Below, piece by piece: positions 60,287-64,000 of a stretch of DNA of 64,000 nt. The first letter of the stretch is position 1. Every line of letters begins with the position of its first letter. Below the pieces are notes generated by a model that saw only the letters and a list, made by a program, of their open reading frames with translations, did no database searches and was not told where the DNA came from. The position numbers and the translations under genes were made by a program. The stretch is from Bryoerythrophyllum caledonicum (taxonomy: Eukaryota; Streptophyta; Bryopsida; Pottiales; Pottiaceae), in NCBI GenBank assembly GCA_963971425.1, contig OZ020524.1, positions 4,869,773 through 4,933,772 on the forward strand. The letters are read 5' to 3'.

Positions 60287-63200
60287 ATGGAGATGGATTC
60301 GGGGAAAGATTTACATCTTGGTGTATGTGACTTGTGCATTTGTTCTGTTGATTTATGTATTGTCGTTTGTAGCACGCAAATCTCACACTTATGAGTCTAG
60401 TGTGATTCTGCTGCAATACGTATCTTTGTCAAGTTCTGTGACTCAGCACTGCCTAAGCGTTGGTGGGACTTGGTGTGATATGTGGATGATATCTTCTGCA
60501 GTTGGGCAAGCGTAAAAGGAATGATGAGGGCACGAGCCTGGGCGAGGGTGCAATTCCAGACGACGGGTGAGACTTACTTGCAAACTCTAAGTGGAACTTG
60601 AAAACAGTATCCTGCGAGATTGGAAATCTAGGCAGTGACACAGTTGTAGCGGGTTCTGAAGTGGATTGGGTTCTTGCAGAATCGGGATACCGCATATAAA
60701 TTCACGATGAGTGCTGGAGTTTTGGATGTTTTGCGGGTAGAGAGAAATGGTTGCATAATAGAACTGTTATGTCCATGTGTCCAATAGTATTGACGTAGTT
60801 TCATGAGAAGCTTACCGAGAGCAAGTGAGTCACACGTGTTGAAACACTTTTGTATGGTGCAGATCATGTTGTCCTCCTTTGCTTCCGAAGCACAAGATCT
60901 TTCTAAGTCACAGCGGGAAGCAAAAGTGGTTCGTGGAGAAGTTGTGTGAGGATTTGGAGGCTCGGCATCGGTTTCCATTCTTTGACAAGCGTCCATCAAG
61001 CTTGCCGAAGGGTGAGAGATTTCCGAAGTTGATACTGGAAGCTGCTGAACGATGTGAGATGGCGGTGGTGGTTGTGTCGGAGGAGTTCCTGACGTCGAAG
61101 TGGCCCATGATGGAGTTGAGTACGTTTGTGCGAGCATTGTCAGGATCCAATCCGGGATTGAAGATTCTTCCGCTGTTCTTTGGGATGTCGATAAGTGACC
61201 TTGGGAGCGAATCAAAGCAGGGTGCATGGTTGAAGTTGTGGAACGAGTGGGAGAGGAATGATCCGCGGATCTTAGTAGCGGAGTTTGAGAAGGCATTGAA
61301 GGTGATGCGATCATTCAATGGCATTGTGTTCGATGGAGATATGAACAATGTTTGGAGCTACGAGAGGGATGTTGTGAAAGAAATTTGTAGTGTGGTTGGA
61401 CCGGATGTAAAGTGGGAGGATTCCGATGTTCAAGGGCGGTCAAGTATATGTGAGGTATGTTGAAGCCCTTGTGTCACACGCTTGGTCTCTTGCTTGTGAA
61501 TAATGTTTTTGGATAATGTTTTTGTGATTGTGTTTTGAATACTAGATGAGCTTACATGATATGACTTAGGATCATGGTGGAAGTGGTACAATTCAGGCAA
61601 CTCGAGCAAAGATGAAGGTGATCAAGCCTGCCATGAACGGAGTATGTGTGTTTGGGTACTATGGCATGGGTGGCATTGGGAAGACGACAATGTGCAAGAC
61701 ATTGTGTAATGAGTTGTCAGAGTTTTCGGGCAAGGTTTGTCACGTTGAACTTGGAGGCACTCGAAGTGTTGAGCAAATGTTGAAAGAAGTGGTTCGGAAA
61801 TTGACAAACACAAGTGATGAGGTGTTGGAGAGGTTAGACGAGGGCGAGGTAAGGGGCATTTTATTCGTATTGAGCTATATGTGCGAGTTATGGTGTTGTT
61901 TGGATGAGGGATTGCCTGGGCATGAGTATGACATGGGCACATGTGTTGTTATTCTTTAAAAGAAAGTTGGAAGATGAACTTTGGAAGTAGTTGTGGGTGA
62001 TTGACACACCTTCATACTTTACAAGCATTGGTTATAGAAAAGGAATCAAAAGTGGTGTTAACATTTGCCACCCTCTTGTAAAGGTTGTGTGTTTGTAGGT
62101 AGTGAGGTCAATGTGCACACAATGAAGATGGTTATTGGTGTTATCGGGCTATGCATAGATCAATAGGGAGAGGTTGTAGTTTGATATCAGTACAAGACAA
62201 CCAGGTGTTTAGCAATGTTCTGAAATACTCCTAAGGAATGCCTAGGGGCTTGTTTTTGAAAGAAGCAACAACTATAGTGTGGTTTTCTACACAGTGCATG
62301 GCCTTGGGCGTTGCTTATGATTTTTTCAAAACAATGCTAAACACCCTATTTGGTTTATTATGATGTACTTCTCCATGGACTTGTTAGGTACCTCTTTGTA
62401 CACACCTTGTATGAAAGAGTTTATGTATATTAAATGGTGATGAAAGTATGCGAAGATCGTGATCATGTTTTTGATGCATGTGTAGTGCCGAAGCATCTTG
62501 ACGAATCGTAGTTCTCGGAGGGAGAGGACGTTTTTGGCAATTGATAATGTGTGGGACGACAACAAGTCAATGGTACAGGCGAAAATGTTTATGCAAGACC
62601 TAGCTTTCCATGAAGGCAGTGTGGTGATGGTGACGAGTCGTTGTCGACGCACGTTGACGCGTGTTGGTGTAGAGGAGTCGCATTGTTTTGGGGTGCCGGA
62701 ACTTGGAGAAGAGGATGCCAGGAAGTTGTTTCTTTATCATGTTGCAGGAGAGAAACAATTTGACAATGAGGAGGACTATGTGGTGATTAACAAATGCATA
62801 TCACGCTGTCGATTTGAGAAGGGTGGGACACAGGGTTTTCATTATCTTCCGTTAGCCTTAAAGATGTTGGGTATTCATCTGGGGTTTGTGGGAAGTAGTC
62901 CAGCGGAATGGTTGAAGGGCTTACCAGAAGTGAGAGATTTCAATCGGTTTGAGGGGGATAATCCGGTGTTTAGCATCATCAGGATGAACTACGATCGATT
63001 ATCTTTGCAATTTCAAGCATTGTTCATGGATGTAGCAGTCTTCCAAAGAAAAGGTCTTTGGGAAGGGGAATTTGGTTTGGAAGGTTATTTTGGTTGGTTG
63101 AGTGTTGTCCATGAGCAGAAGTTGCAAGAAACCCAAAGCCAGGTATGATCATGACAATATACAAGCGCATGTTTGAAGTGGGTATGTGCATGTTGAAAGG

Positions 63201-64000
63201 ATTGTATTTTGGTGAGAATGGATATGTACTGCAGTATGGTTCATTGTGCCTTAGTGTAGTGATATTTTCAACAAATGTATGTTGGGTGAGGCATGTGTTG
63301 AAGGGGAGTGTTTTGATAGTTGTGTGGGGTTTGTGAGAATGCAGTTACAACAATTGAAGGAAAGGGGTTTGTTGGAGGATGTGGACATGGAGTCGGAAAC
63401 AGTGAGCATGCACGATCTGTACAAGGAGTTTGCAATGATGGAAGCAAAAGGGAAGTTCAACAGTTCTGCGGGTTTGAACAACCGAATGTGGGTTTACTAT
63501 GAGGGATTGTGTCCATTAGATTTGGAGAGGACCCCATGTGGTGAATGTTGGGAGAACTTGATTCGGGTGCATGTCAAGATGCATGATGAAGATTCCGTTT
63601 CGGACTTGGATCTTGATTTAGATGGTTGCAAAGATGGTCAAGTTGTTTACAACCTACAGAGAATCAAGTGGAGATATTTTGCAAACCTCGTCTTGTTGAC
63701 TGTCCGGGTCAATTTCAAAGTAACTGGGTTTTTGAACTTGGAGGGGCTTCAGTGTTTAAGAAGTTTAAAGTTATTTGGTTTTCGAGGAATTGACGGAGTT
63801 GACGGTCTAGAAGACCTCAACAACCTCAAGTATTTTGAGTGGAATGGTGTTTCATATGATGAGTTGGGTGGATCACCGTCTTTGGGACAATTACCGGCAT
63901 CCCTTAGAATTTTGAAATTGCTGCATCTTGGTGTATGTTTGAGGAGTGACATGTTTAATTGTTGTACAAACTTGTCCGATCTCTTACTTATCGGATTAGA
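60287..64000 (+). CDS. TIR-NBS-LRR immune receptor, truncated by the window edge
   Basis: Exons with matching phases: 60287-60322 (tentative), 60502-60566 (basic GKRKRNDEG), 60863-61454, 61570-61848, 62486-63142 and 63345 to beyond 64000, about 760 residues so far. The TIR domain has KIFLSHSG, PFFDKRPSSLPKGERF and FLTSKWPMMEL, whose Glu corresponds to the catalytic residue of TIR NADases. The NB-ARC follows: P-loop GYYGMGGIGKTT, kinase-2 TFLAIDNVWDD, RNBS-B-like VVMVTSRCRRT, GLPL-like YLPLALKMLG and MHD (SMHDLYKEFA). Leucine-rich repeats begin near 63720 (LEGLQCLRSLKLFGF). Such receptors detect effectors and signal through TIR-made nucleotides. Start and first two exons are inferred from phase; the rest is firm. 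A TGA lies just upstream of the 60863 exon, so it cannot contain the start itself. Confidence 0.9.

Noticed and set aside
60628..61348. Long minus-strand frames (228 and 146 residues)
   Set aside because: They are antisense to the TIR exon, which has clear domain motifs.

Overview
The window looks like nuclear DNA of a land plant, most likely a bryophyte and probably moss-like. The evidence is an intron-rich GAUT1-type pectin synthase, a PORR organelle RNA-binding protein, a TIR-NBS-LRR receptor with a basic KRKR leader, a centrin (common in plants with flagellate sperm) and a Ty1/copia element with a plant initiator-tRNA primer site. The taxon is inferred from protein style only; a lycophyte or fern cannot be excluded. 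There is one 200-base assembly gap (26730-26929).

Genes. Five spliced genes can be assembled from exon phases and GT/AG borders. Four are on the minus strand: a membrane-anchored Cys-rich (PAN-like) + cyclophilin protein (6731-8376), a PORR-domain protein (10671-12867), a GAUT1-type galacturonosyltransferase (17119-20827) and a centrin-like EF-hand protein (53890-56934). A TIR-NBS-LRR gene on the plus strand (60287 to beyond 64000) runs off the right edge. Two exon-like fragments (618-993 and 58931-59176) are possible small or broken genes. The genes are single-copy functions with no operon-like relation.

Repeats. Most of 13-53 kb is nested transposons. Most striking is a set of about 0.7-1.1 kb elements without coding capacity, all flanked by TTAA and ending in CCC(C/T)..(T/A)AA (13643, 15160, 27314, 32592, 35837, 42239, 45095, and a truncated copy at 50016). 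This is the signature of piggyBac-like transposition, and one of them has a demonstrable empty site because it splits a copia reverse transcriptase gene. Other layers are a copia retrotransposon with 190-bp LTRs (38403-44718), two 5'-truncated non-LTR retrotransposon copies on the minus strand (23397-27313 and 45467-48318, the second flanked by a 236-bp direct repeat), SINEs sharing the LINE tail, palindromic MITEs with CTACACTAAA ends, MITEs with GAGTTTTCCTGAAA ends, a 1.1-kb foldback repeat (2522-3625) and several minisatellites.

Layout. 0-6 kb: exon-like fragment, foldback and minisatellites. 6-13 kb: two genes. 13-16 kb: nested MITEs. 17-21 kb: GAUT1. 22-53 kb: nested transposons without genes. 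54-57 kb: centrin. 57-60 kb: intergenic with coding-like remnants. 60-64 kb: immune receptor. All gene models are read by eye and have no transcript support.
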